Origin: Caryophanales bacterium UBA7278
Lineage (GTDB): Bacteria > Bacillota_I > Bacilli_A > RFN20 > CAG-826
DNA: 64,000 nucleotides
Direction of reading: 5' to 3'
Assembly (NCBI GenBank): GCA_002472275.1
Contig: DKRQ01000022.1
Span: forward strand, 1-64,000
Under the pieces are notes generated by a model. The model did no database searches. It worked only from the letters and a program-made list of their open reading frames with translations, and was not told the DNA's origin. The position numbers and the translations under genes are program-made. This document shows, piece by piece, positions 26,557-33,441 of the stretch (position 1 is the stretch's first letter; each line of letters begins with the position of its first letter).

Positions 26557-27725
26557 GAATCGTCTTGGCCACCGACACCTACCCGCCGGAGATCAACGGG
26601 GTCGCCACCTCGACTTATAACCTCTGCAAAACCCTGAAAGCCCATGGCCACGAGGTTTTGGTTTTGGCCACCAATCCTTCGGGCAAGGAAACGATCTTCG
26701 AAGACGGGGTCATCCGTATCCCCGGCATCGAACTAAAGAAGCTTTACGGCTATAGGGCGTCGCCTTTTTATAACCGCAAGGCGATGAAGGCCCTCTATGA
26801 CTTCAAACCCGACGTGATCCATTGCCAAACTGACGCCGGCATCGGCATCTTCGGGATGCTCGCCGCGGCGAGGATGAAAATCGGCACGATCTATACCTTC
26901 CACACGATGATCGAGGACTACGCTTATTACGTCACCAAAGGCCATTTCGACCGCTTCGCCAGGCATTCGGTCCGCTGGTTCTACCGCCGGAAATCCGAAC
27001 TCGTCACCGAATTCATCGCCCCCAGTGAGAAAATCAAGGACTACCTCCGCTCGATCGGCATCGACCGCTCGGTCACGGTTATCCCAACGGGCATCGAATT
27101 CGACCGCTTCTCCAGGGCCAATGAGGACCTCGCAGTCACCCAAACCCTCAAGAAGAAATACGGTATCAAACCTAGCGAATTCGTTTTGCTTTCCTTAGGC
27201 CGTATCGCCAAGGAGAAATCGATTGACATCATCCTTAGAGGCTACGCCGATTACCTAAAAGGTAACCCTAGCGTTCCCACGAAGTTCTTAATCATCGGAT
27301 TAGGGCCCGCGGAGGAGGAGTTGAAGCTTCTTTCCGTCCAACTCGGGATAGAGAAAAACGTGATCTTCGGCGGCAAATGCGCCCCATCGGAGACCCAAAA
27401 GTACTATCACCTTGGGGATTGCTTCGCCTCCGCTTCCATCACGGAGACCCAAGGCCTCACCTTCATGGAGGCGATGGCGGCGGAACTCCCCGTCTTGGCT
27501 AGATACGACGATAACCTCGTCGGCACGATCCAGGACGGCACGACGGGCTTCTTCTTCACCGATGACACCTTCGCCGAGAAATTCGACCACGTCATCAAGA
27601 TGAGCGAAGAGGAGAAGAAGAGGATCCAACTCGCGGCGATGAAGGCGATCGAACCCTATTCCATGGAACGCTTCTACCAAAACATCATCGAGGTATACAA
27701 ACGTGTCAGCAAAAAACACTGGTAA
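26553..27725 (+). CDS. GT4 glycosyltransferase, probably diacylglycerol glucosyltransferase
   Basis: A 390-residue GT-B glycosyltransferase of family 4. It begins MRIVLATDTYPPEINGVAT, has the C-terminal domain start LLSLGRIAKEK, and the donor-binding E-x7-E motif in ETQGLTFMEAMA. Closest known roles are 1,2-diacylglycerol 3-glucosyltransferases that make membrane glycolipids and lipoteichoic acid anchors. The start at 26553 overlaps the upstream stop by 4 bases. An earlier in-frame codon 18 bases upstream would add only linker residues. The sugar specificity is inferred. Confidence 0.9.
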   Translation: MRIVLATDTYPPEINGVATSTYNLCKTLKAHGHEVLVLATNPSGKETIFEDGVIRIPGIELKKLYGYRASPFYNRKAMKALYDFKPDVIHCQTDAGIGIFGMLAAARMKIGTIYTFHTMIEDYAYYVTKGHFDRFARHSVRWFYRRKSELVTEFIAPSEKIKDYLRSIGIDRSVTVIPTGIEFDRFSRANEDLAVTQTLKKKYGIKPSEFVLLSLGRIAKEKSIDIILRGYADYLKGNPSVPTKFLIIGLGPAEEELKLLSVQLGIEKNVIFGGKCAPSETQKYYHLGDCFASASITETQGLTFMEAMAAELPVLARYDDNLVGTIQDGTTGFFFTDDTFAEKFDHVIKMSEEEKKRIQLAAMKAIEPYSMERFYQNIIEVYKRVSKKHW

Positions 27726-28512
27726 AACCATCAAAACCGTTTCCACGAAGAAGAAGGGGATTCAGGTTGAGTTCGAGGATGGGGAGAAGCTGCTCCTCTC
27801 CGAGGACGTCTTCACCGAATTCCATCTTTATGATGGCAAAGAGCTTTCCGAATCCGAGTCCAGGAAGCTAAAGGAACTCGCGGGGCAAGACGTCTATTAC
27901 GCCTACGCCTTGAAGCTCCTTTCCAAGGACATGTATTCCTGCCACCAGGTCAAGGAAAAGGTCCTCGCCAAAGGCGCGGAGCCGGAACTGGCCTCCAAAA
28001 TCGTCTCTAGGCTCCGCAAAGCGGGCTTACTCGACGATGAGAGGTTCGCCAGAACATTCGCTAGCGACGTCGGCGATTTGCGCCTATACGGCCGAAATAA
28101 GATCGTCTACGAGCTTAAGGTCAAAGGCGTTCCCTATTCGATCATCACGGATCTTCGCTTCCCCGAAGAGGAAGAACTCGATAAGGCGAAGCGTTATGGG
28201 AAGATGGTGGACGCCAGAAGCGGCAAAACCCCCTATGAGCAGAAGAAGTTCAAGATCGTGAAAGCTTTGCTTAACCGCGGCTATGACCTTCGCATCGCCG
28301 AGGAAGCGGCCGAATCTAGCGCGACCAAGATCGACCCCAAGGACGAGGAGATGGCCCTCTCCCGTCAATTCGACCTCGCTAGGAGCAAATATTCGAGGAA
28401 ATACTTCGGATACGAACTAAAGGAACACATCAGGGCCTATTTGATTCGAAGGGGATTCGCCTTCGAACGCATCCAAGAGAAACTACAGGAGATCGACAAT
28501 GAAGATCAGTGA
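27703..28512 (+). CDS. recX: Regulatory protein RecX
   Basis: A 269-residue RecX-family protein that modulates RecA filaments. It carries the repeated three-helix RecX units, for example LKLLSKDMYSCHQVKEKVL, LRKAGLLDDERFARTF and YLIRRGFAFERIQEKL. The N-terminal 60 residues are a beta-rich extension common in Bacilli. It starts with GTG at 27703, with GAGGT about nine bases upstream, inside the end of the glycosyltransferase gene. recA is elsewhere in this window (53.8 kb), so the two are not cotranscribed. Confidence 0.88.
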   Translation: MSAKNTGKTIKTVSTKKKGIQVEFEDGEKLLLSEDVFTEFHLYDGKELSESESRKLKELAGQDVYYAYALKLLSKDMYSCHQVKEKVLAKGAEPELASKIVSRLRKAGLLDDERFARTFASDVGDLRLYGRNKIVYELKVKGVPYSIITDLRFPEEEELDKAKRYGKMVDARSGKTPYEQKKFKIVKALLNRGYDLRIAEEAAESSATKIDPKDEEMALSRQFDLARSKYSRKYFGYELKEHIRAYLIRRGFAFERIQEKLQEIDNEDQ

Positions 28513-29545
28513 ACTCAAAGACGGCGACCGCGTTTACGCCCAATATCTCGTTAACGACGTCAAGAAAAGCGTGACTGGGGCCGGCAAGAAATACATGACC
28601 CTGCTTTTGCAGGATTCCAGTGGCCAAATCGAGGCCAAGAAGTGGGATTTGATCCCCGAGGACGATGAGATTTTCCAAAAAGGAAAGGTCGTCTCCGTCC
28701 AAGCCGAAATCCTCCAATATAGGGACACCCTTCAGATGAAGGTGCTTTCGGGCGGGGAAGTCTCCATGGCGGGCGTCAACTGGGCCGATTTCGTCCCTAA
28801 CGCCCCCGTCACCCAAAAGGAACTCAAGGCCAAACTAGACGCCTATATCGCCTCCATTGGCAATCCCGACGTCAAAGCCCTCGTGGTGGCGATGGTGGAC
28901 CGCTTTGGGGAGAAATACCTGACCTATCCCGCCGCCGTGCGCAACCACCATGATTACGTCTCCGGGCTCCTATATCACTCCATCACGATGGCGGACCTCG
29001 CCGTCAAGGTGTGCGAGGTCTACCCTTCCCTTAACCGCGACATCGTCTTAGGCGGCACGATCGTCCACGACATGGGCAAGACCATCGAGCTATCGGGCCC
29101 TCAGGCGACCGCCTTCACTTTGGAAGGGAAGTTGCTCGGCCACATCTCCTTAGGGCAGGCCGAACTACGCGAATGCGCCAAAGAACTAGGCATGTTCGCT
29201 TTCGATTCCCTCCCCGAGGAGCAAAAGACCATCGACCATCCTCTTTTCGCCAAGAAGGAAATCGCCATCACGATGGAACACATCATGCTCTCCCATCATG
29301 GCAAAAAGGAATTCGGCTCGCCCGTGCTCCCTTTGACTAGGGAAGCCCTCGCCGTGTCCATCATCGACGATATGGACGCGAAGATGATGATCCTCGACAA
29401 AGCCTACAAAGGCGTCGAAAAAGGCGGCTACACGGCCAAGATCGTGACGATGGACGACCGTTACTTCTACCTTCCAACTTACTCTAGCGAAGGCGAGGTC
29501 CCCGGCACGAGCCTAGAAGAAGAACTAGAAGACCTAAAAGACTAA
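28499..29545 (+). CDS. yhaM: 3'-5' exoribonuclease YhaM
   Basis: A 348-residue nuclease with an N-terminal OB fold (about 1-95, RVYAQYLVNDV...) and a C-terminal HD domain, the standard YhaM layout. HD ligands: His in LLYHSITMADLA, HD in IVHDMGK, and His in MLSHHGKKE. In Bacillota it degrades RNA from the 3' end and can also act on DNA. The start overlaps recX by 14 bases behind CAGGAG. Confidence 0.92.
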   Translation: MKISELKDGDRVYAQYLVNDVKKSVTGAGKKYMTLLLQDSSGQIEAKKWDLIPEDDEIFQKGKVVSVQAEILQYRDTLQMKVLSGGEVSMAGVNWADFVPNAPVTQKELKAKLDAYIASIGNPDVKALVVAMVDRFGEKYLTYPAAVRNHHDYVSGLLYHSITMADLAVKVCEVYPSLNRDIVLGGTIVHDMGKTIELSGPQATAFTLEGKLLGHISLGQAELRECAKELGMFAFDSLPEEQKTIDHPLFAKKEIAITMEHIMLSHHGKKEFGSPVLPLTREALAVSIIDDMDAKMMILDKAYKGVEKGGYTAKIVTMDDRYFYLPTYSSEGEVPGTSLEEELEDLKD

Positions 29546-29548
29546 AAG

Positions 29549-29592
29549 AAAAGCCGGAATCTAGTGGAATCCACCGCAGAACCCGGCTTTTC
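29549..29592 (+). terminator. Intrinsic terminator after yhaM
   Basis: AAAAGCCGG pairs with CCGGCTTTT across a 25-base loop that holds a small inner hairpin, followed by TCC. It marks the left chromosomal border of the insertion region. Confidence 0.8.
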
Positions 29593-29602
29593 CTACACTT
29601 AG

Positions 29603-29691
29603 AGCCGAGGAAATAGCTTCCCTCCTATGAACAATCCGTATTAAGGGTAATATCCCTCTCGGATTCCCGGAGAGAGGCTATGGCCTCGGCT
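29603..29691 (+). repeat. Large nested hairpin at the left border of the IS element
   Basis: An 89-base imperfect palindrome. AGCCGAGG (603-610) pairs with CCTCGGCT (684-691), TAGCTTCCCTCC (614-625) with 669-680, AATCCG (633-638) with CGGATT (660-665), and AGGG (644-647) with CCCT (654-657). A T-rich tail TTTCCTTTT follows. It could be a strong terminator, a small structured RNA, or a palindromic target into which the IS110 element inserted. Confidence 0.65.
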
Positions 29692-29709
29692 TTCCTTTTG
29701 CAGGCATGC

Positions 29710-29912
29710 AAGGGGAATGGCGGATCAGCGCGCCCGGCTTTTTGAGCGTATGCTCGGATGAAAAAATGCGCGGTCCGCGCCTTTGGAGGAGTGCGTTTAA
29801 CCCTAATGCGAAACACCCTGTTATCGCGAGTACACCTTAGGAAAAAGCGACGCCAACGGACGAACGCGGATCACGGGAACGATCCAAATGCCGGAAAGGA
29901 AGGTCTATTGAG
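29710..29912 (+). ncRNA. Structured leader of the IS110 element, candidate bridge RNA region
   Basis: A 203-base non-coding stretch upstream of the transposase. It holds several clean hairpins: GAGC/GCTC (29744-29755), GCGCG/CGCGC (29768-29780) and GGATC/GATCC (29868-29885). In IS621 and relatives of the IS110 group the same position encodes a bridge RNA of about 177 bases that pairs with both target and donor DNA. Position, length and structure fit. The guide loops were not identified. Confidence 0.4.
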
Positions 29913-31118
29913 ATGATAGACAAGGAAGCGCCCATATTGGCCTTCGACGTGTCGAAGGGAAGCAGCCATTGCCAAGGCTACCTCTCGTTCGGCAAACCGT
30001 CGTCCAAGCCGATCAAGGTGGCGCATACGAAAAGCGGGATGGCGCCCGCGGCGGAGATCGCCGAAACGCTGAGAAAGGAGACCGGCAGGAATCCGGCGGT
30101 CGTTCTGGAGGCGACCGGCGTATACTCCAAGCCCGTCATAAGGTGGGCGGAGCTGAATGGCCTGGAGGTCTACCTCATATCGCCCCTGGAATCGGCGAAG
30201 GTGAGGAAGAGCAGGCTCAGGCCGACGAAGACGGATGCCTTGGACTGCGGAGTGATAGCGGAGGTCGCCTACACCAGGAGCCTGAGGAGGGTCACGCCCA
30301 GATCCTCCCTATATTCCCAGCTCTATTCGCTCTCCAGAAGGAGGGCGGCGATCGTCGACAGGCTGGTCGCGTCGAAGAACCAATACAGGAAAAGCCTCGA
30401 TGCCGTCTGGCCTTTGCTCGACGAGTCCTGCGATCCGTTCTCCGGATACGCGATGTGGGCGGTCGGGAAATACAGGCATCCCGAGAGGCTCGCGAAGGCG
30501 AAGGGGGAATCGGTCGCCAAGGCGATGGACGGGGCCGAAATCCGAGTCGGCAGGGCTTCGAAGCAAACCGTGGCGTCGAAGCTCATCGCCTACGCGAAGG
30601 ACGCCCTGAGCGGATGCTCCCCGAACGACGGCGAGGTCGATGCCCTCATGTCTGCCATGTCGGACGTCAAACGGGACATGGAGGCGTTGGACGAGGCGAC
30701 CGAAAAGCTGATCGCCTTGGCCAAGGAGCTGCCCCATTTCGCCCAGATCCTGTCCATCGATGGGACGGGCGACGCGTTGGCGGCGCTGCTCTGCGCCGAG
30801 ATCGGGGATCCGTCCAGGTTCGCTTGCCGGAACGGCTTGGTCGCATACGCGGGGCTCGATCCGACGATCCTCCAATCGGGCAAAAACGACGGCCTGCACT
30901 ATTCCATAACGAGGAAGGGCAACGCGTTCCTCAGGAAATACCTCTACATCGCCGTGGAGAACATGATCATGTCCAAAGCGGACAACCCCGTCGTCAGATT
31001 CTACTCGAAAAAGAAAAGCAGCGGCCTTTGCCACAAGGCGGCTGCGACGGCGGCCTGCAGGAAGCTCCTGGTGTGCATCTGGGGAATGCTTCGCAGCGGG
31101 ACGTTCTTCGACAAATAG
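29913..31118 (+). CDS. IS110-family DEDD transposase
   Basis: A 401-residue transposase/recombinase. The N-terminal RuvC-like domain shows the four acidic residues: Asp12 (AFDVSK), Glu66 (LEATG), Asp108 and Asp111 (KTDALD). A coiled-coil linker (about 140-270) leads to the C-terminal Tnp domain with IDGTGDALAALL, the conserved QSG serine (Ser322) and ITRKGNAFLRK. The reading frame is complete, so the element may be active. Its G+C and AGG-rich codon use are somewhat higher than the flanking genes. A frame of 384 codons in another phase over the same stretch is a composition artefact. Confidence 0.93.
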   Translation: MIDKEAPILAFDVSKGSSHCQGYLSFGKPSSKPIKVAHTKSGMAPAAEIAETLRKETGRNPAVVLEATGVYSKPVIRWAELNGLEVYLISPLESAKVRKSRLRPTKTDALDCGVIAEVAYTRSLRRVTPRSSLYSQLYSLSRRRAAIVDRLVASKNQYRKSLDAVWPLLDESCDPFSGYAMWAVGKYRHPERLAKAKGESVAKAMDGAEIRVGRASKQTVASKLIAYAKDALSGCSPNDGEVDALMSAMSDVKRDMEALDEATEKLIALAKELPHFAQILSIDGTGDALAALLCAEIGDPSRFACRNGLVAYAGLDPTILQSGKNDGLHYSITRKGNAFLRKYLYIAVENMIMSKADNPVVRFYSKKKSSGLCHKAAATAACRKLLVCIWGMLRSGTFFDK

Positions 31119-31189
31119 TTTAGCAAAACCCCGGATTTATGGAAGGCGTTTTCGAACACCTCGTTTTCGGCATGCGAAGAAAAGAGAAA

Positions 31190-31218
31190 GCGCGAAAAGA
31201 GAAAAACCAGTTGACTGG
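31190..31218 (-). terminator. Intrinsic terminator after the HIT gene
   Basis: On the minus strand CCAGT/ACTGG (palindrome 31207-31218) is followed by TTTTTCTCTTTT. It marks the right chromosomal border of the insertion. Confidence 0.75.
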
Positions 31219-31235
31219 ACTTATCCTATTTTTCT

Positions 31236-31652
31236 TTATTTGATGGCGTTAGCGATGTCGCTAGCTAGACGCGGCAAGTCCATGCCGGTCGTGTCTTGGC
31301 CCTTCATTGTGATTTGGAAGCCGCCTTCCCCTCCGACGTAACGGGGGATGACGTGGACATGGAAATGGGGGACGCTCTGTCCGGCCGCCTCGCCGACGTT
31401 GGTGAGGACGTTGACGCCTTTAGCGCCTAGAAGCCCGATCTCGGCCTGGCCGATCCTCCTAGCGACCGCGTAGACCTTTAAGGCGATGTCATTTGGGCAA
31501 GAGAGAAAGTTCTCATAATGCTTCTTGGGCATGACGAGGGTATGGCCTTTGGTGGTCTGCGAGATATCTAGGATCGCAAGGACATCATCGTCCTCATAGA
31601 CCTTGGAGCAAGGGATTTCCCCATCGATGATTTTGCAAAAAACGTCTTTCAT
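31236..31652 (-). CDS. hit: HIT family hydrolase (HinT-like)
   Basis: A 138-residue histidine-triad nucleotide-binding protein. The triad is seen as HFHVHVIP near the C-terminus, and the N-terminal CKIIDGEIPCSKVYEDD is typical of the Hit/HinT branch. Such enzymes hydrolyse adenosine phosphoramidates and related nucleotides. The ATG at 31652 has AAGGAG eight bases upstream. A longer frame would begin with TTG. A minus-strand TATAAT at 31701-31706 could be its promoter, overlapping the terminator of the upstream lipoprotein genes. Confidence 0.93.
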   Translation of the reverse strand: MKDVFCKIIDGEIPCSKVYEDDDVLAILDISQTTKGHTLVMPKKHYENFLSCPNDIALKVYAVARRIGQAEIGLLGAKGVNVLTNVGEAAGQSVPHFHVHVIPRYVGGEGGFQITMKGQDTTGMDLPRLASDIANAIK

Positions 31653-31670
31653 TTTCGTTTCTCCTTTCAA

Positions 31671-31699
31671 AGAAAAAGGGCAGTTTTTGTGACTGCCCT
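31671..31699 (-). terminator. Intrinsic terminator after the foldase lipoprotein genes
   Basis: GGGCAGT/ACTGCCC stem (31678-31698) followed on the minus strand by TTTTTCTTTG. Confidence 0.85.
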
Positions 31700-31716
31700 A
31701 ATTATAGCGCTTTCCC

Positions 31717-33441
31717 TTAGTTGAAGAGATCGGGGAAGGTGGATTTGAAGTAGTCGTAGACGGACTGATCGTGGTAGGTGATGTTGGCCGCTTCGACGTA
31801 GGCCTGACGGGCCGCCTTGCGGTAGGAATCGTTACCAGCGAGCAAATCGGCGACATCCATGACGATCTGGTTCAAGGTCTCCTGGTCAGCGGAGCGGACA
31901 CCGAGGTCGGCGAGCTTCTTGTAGTTCGTCGCGTTATCGGCGGACGAGAGTTTGGAGGTCTTGACGGCTTCTTCGACCTTGACGATGTAGGTCTTGCCAT
32001 CGGAAGTCATGACAAACGGGGTGAGGTCGCTGCTCTGCCTGTCGGTCTTGACGAGGTAGTAGGAGCCTTGGCGATACCAGCCGTAGTCCATCTTCTGGTT
32101 GGGGTTGACCTTGGCGGCAACGCCTTCCATGACGTAGTTGCTGTCGACTTCGTTGGCAACCTGGATCTTGAAGAGGTTGGACTTGATCTCGGAGGGGAGT
32201 TCGGAGAGGTCGTTGGAGGTATACCAGCCGTCCTTGATGTTGGACTTGGTGGAAATCTCACGCTGCTTGATGATGAGACCGGTCTGCTTGGTGTACTTGC
32301 CGCTATCGGTGAAGTCCTCGGTGGAACCTTCCTTGTTACGGTCGGTGGAAAGCTCCGAATAGTTCTTCAGAAGCTTGCCAGCCTCGGTCCAAGGACGGAT
32401 GTCGACGGGGGTGCCGTCGATTTCGACGTTGACCTTCTGGTAGTTAGCAAGGGCGTAGAGGGTATCGGCGACAGCGGTGACGGAAGCGGTGGCCGCGCCT
32501 TCGAAGGAGATGGCGCCGCTATAGACGTCGTCGAGGAAGTCGAAGCCGGTGATGGTCTCATACTCTTCGTCGGTGAGGGTGATGTCGGTGCCTAGGGCGT
32601 CCTTGACGGCAGCGATGACGCCGGCCTTGTCATTGGAGATGACGATTTCGCCATAGGCCCTGGCGAGGTCACGGACCGCGGAAGCGGACTCGGTGATGTC
32701 GGATAGAGCAATATATTGGACTTTACGCGCATAGGAGCGTCCGAGCGCGCCATAGTTCTTGCTCACGATGTACTTGGTGACGAGCGCGGTGCGGTAGGCA
32801 TCGGGGAGGAGGGCCCTCTCGATGTAGTCCTGATAGACGTCCAAGTAGTTGTGGGTGGCGTCGCCGAAGTATTCCTCGACGTTGTTGTAGTCCTTGTGGC
32901 CGGAGACGGCGACGGGGACTTTGGTCTTCAAGACTTCCGCGTAGGCGTCATGGAGATCATAGAGAGCCTCTTCTTGCGCGTCGTAGAACTTCTTCTCGAC
33001 GAAGTAATGACGGTCCTGATAGGAGGTGTTGGTGACGTTGCTATACATCGACTTGGCGATGGACTTGATGATGGAGTCATAGAAGTCCCTGGCGTCGTCG
33101 TTGGTGGCGAACATCTCGGAGTGGGCTTGGACGAAGGCGGTCAGCTTGGCCTCGTCGGCGACGGCGGCGCGGAGGCCGGCTTCGCCATAGAAGGCGCCGA
33201 ACTTACCTTGGGCAAGCTTCTCGAGGAGGCTGTTGAGGACCTTCTCGGCGGAGGAGGAATCGCCCGGGACGACTTTCTCGTAGAGCTTTTCCATCTCGTT
33301 GTTGTAGACGCCATCCGCGTTACTGAGGATAACCTCGCTTTGGATGGAAGTGGGGAGCTTGGCTTTGACGGTGTCGCAGGAAGCGAGCAACATCGAGCCC
33401 GCCATAAGGGCGCTTAGAAGCAGGATTTTCTTATTTCGCAT
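31717..33441 (-). CDS. Secreted lipoprotein, possible foldase partner
   Basis: A 574-residue lipoprotein (signal MRNKKILLLSALMAGSMLLASC). The mature part is helical and lacks a clear parvulin motif. It has helix-rich ends like the chaperone domains of SurA/PrsA proteins, and two Asp/Tyr-rich blocks around 100-200. The start at 33441 lies seven bases after GGAGGT and overlaps the end of the next lipoprotein gene by 11 bases, so the two are cotranscribed and coupled. Function is inferred from the neighbour. It could also be a binding or adhesion lipoprotein. Confidence 0.75.
   Translation of the reverse strand: MRNKKILLLSALMAGSMLLASCDTVKAKLPTSIQSEVILSNADGVYNNEMEKLYEKVVPGDSSSAEKVLNSLLEKLAQGKFGAFYGEAGLRAAVADEAKLTAFVQAHSEMFATNDDARDFYDSIIKSIAKSMYSNVTNTSYQDRHYFVEKKFYDAQEEALYDLHDAYAEVLKTKVPVAVSGHKDYNNVEEYFGDATHNYLDVYQDYIERALLPDAYRTALVTKYIVSKNYGALGRSYARKVQYIALSDITESASAVRDLARAYGEIVISNDKAGVIAAVKDALGTDITLTDEEYETITGFDFLDDVYSGAISFEGAATASVTAVADTLYALANYQKVNVEIDGTPVDIRPWTEAGKLLKNYSELSTDRNKEGSTEDFTDSGKYTKQTGLIIKQREISTKSNIKDGWYTSNDLSELPSEIKSNLFKIQVANEVDSNYVMEGVAAKVNPNQKMDYGWYRQGSYYLVKTDRQSSDLTPFVMTSDGKTYIVKVEEAVKTSKLSSADNATNYKKLADLGVRSADQETLNQIVMDVADLLAGNDSYRKAARQAYVEAANITYHDQSVYDYFKSTFPDLFN

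Larger units (their letters stand above)
29703..31175 (+). mobile_element. IS110-family insertion sequence (ends approximate)
   Basis: One element carrying a DEDD transposase, bounded on the left by the yhaM terminator and hairpin and on the right by the hit terminator. The proposed limits are two copies of GGCATGC (29703-29709 and 31169-31175), each preceded by TTTT and followed within a base by AAG. This gives 1,473 bp, a normal IS110 size. IS110 elements lack long terminal repeats, so the ends remain uncertain by tens of bases. Confidence 0.6.

Noticed and set aside
29969..31123. 384-codon frame overlapping the transposase in another phase
   Set aside because: It has Arg/Gly-rich composition, no ribosome site and no known motif. 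The DEDD transposase in the other phase explains the sequence.
31653..31670. Longer start for the HIT gene
   Set aside because: The upstream codon is TTG and overlaps the ribosome site used by the ATG at 31652.
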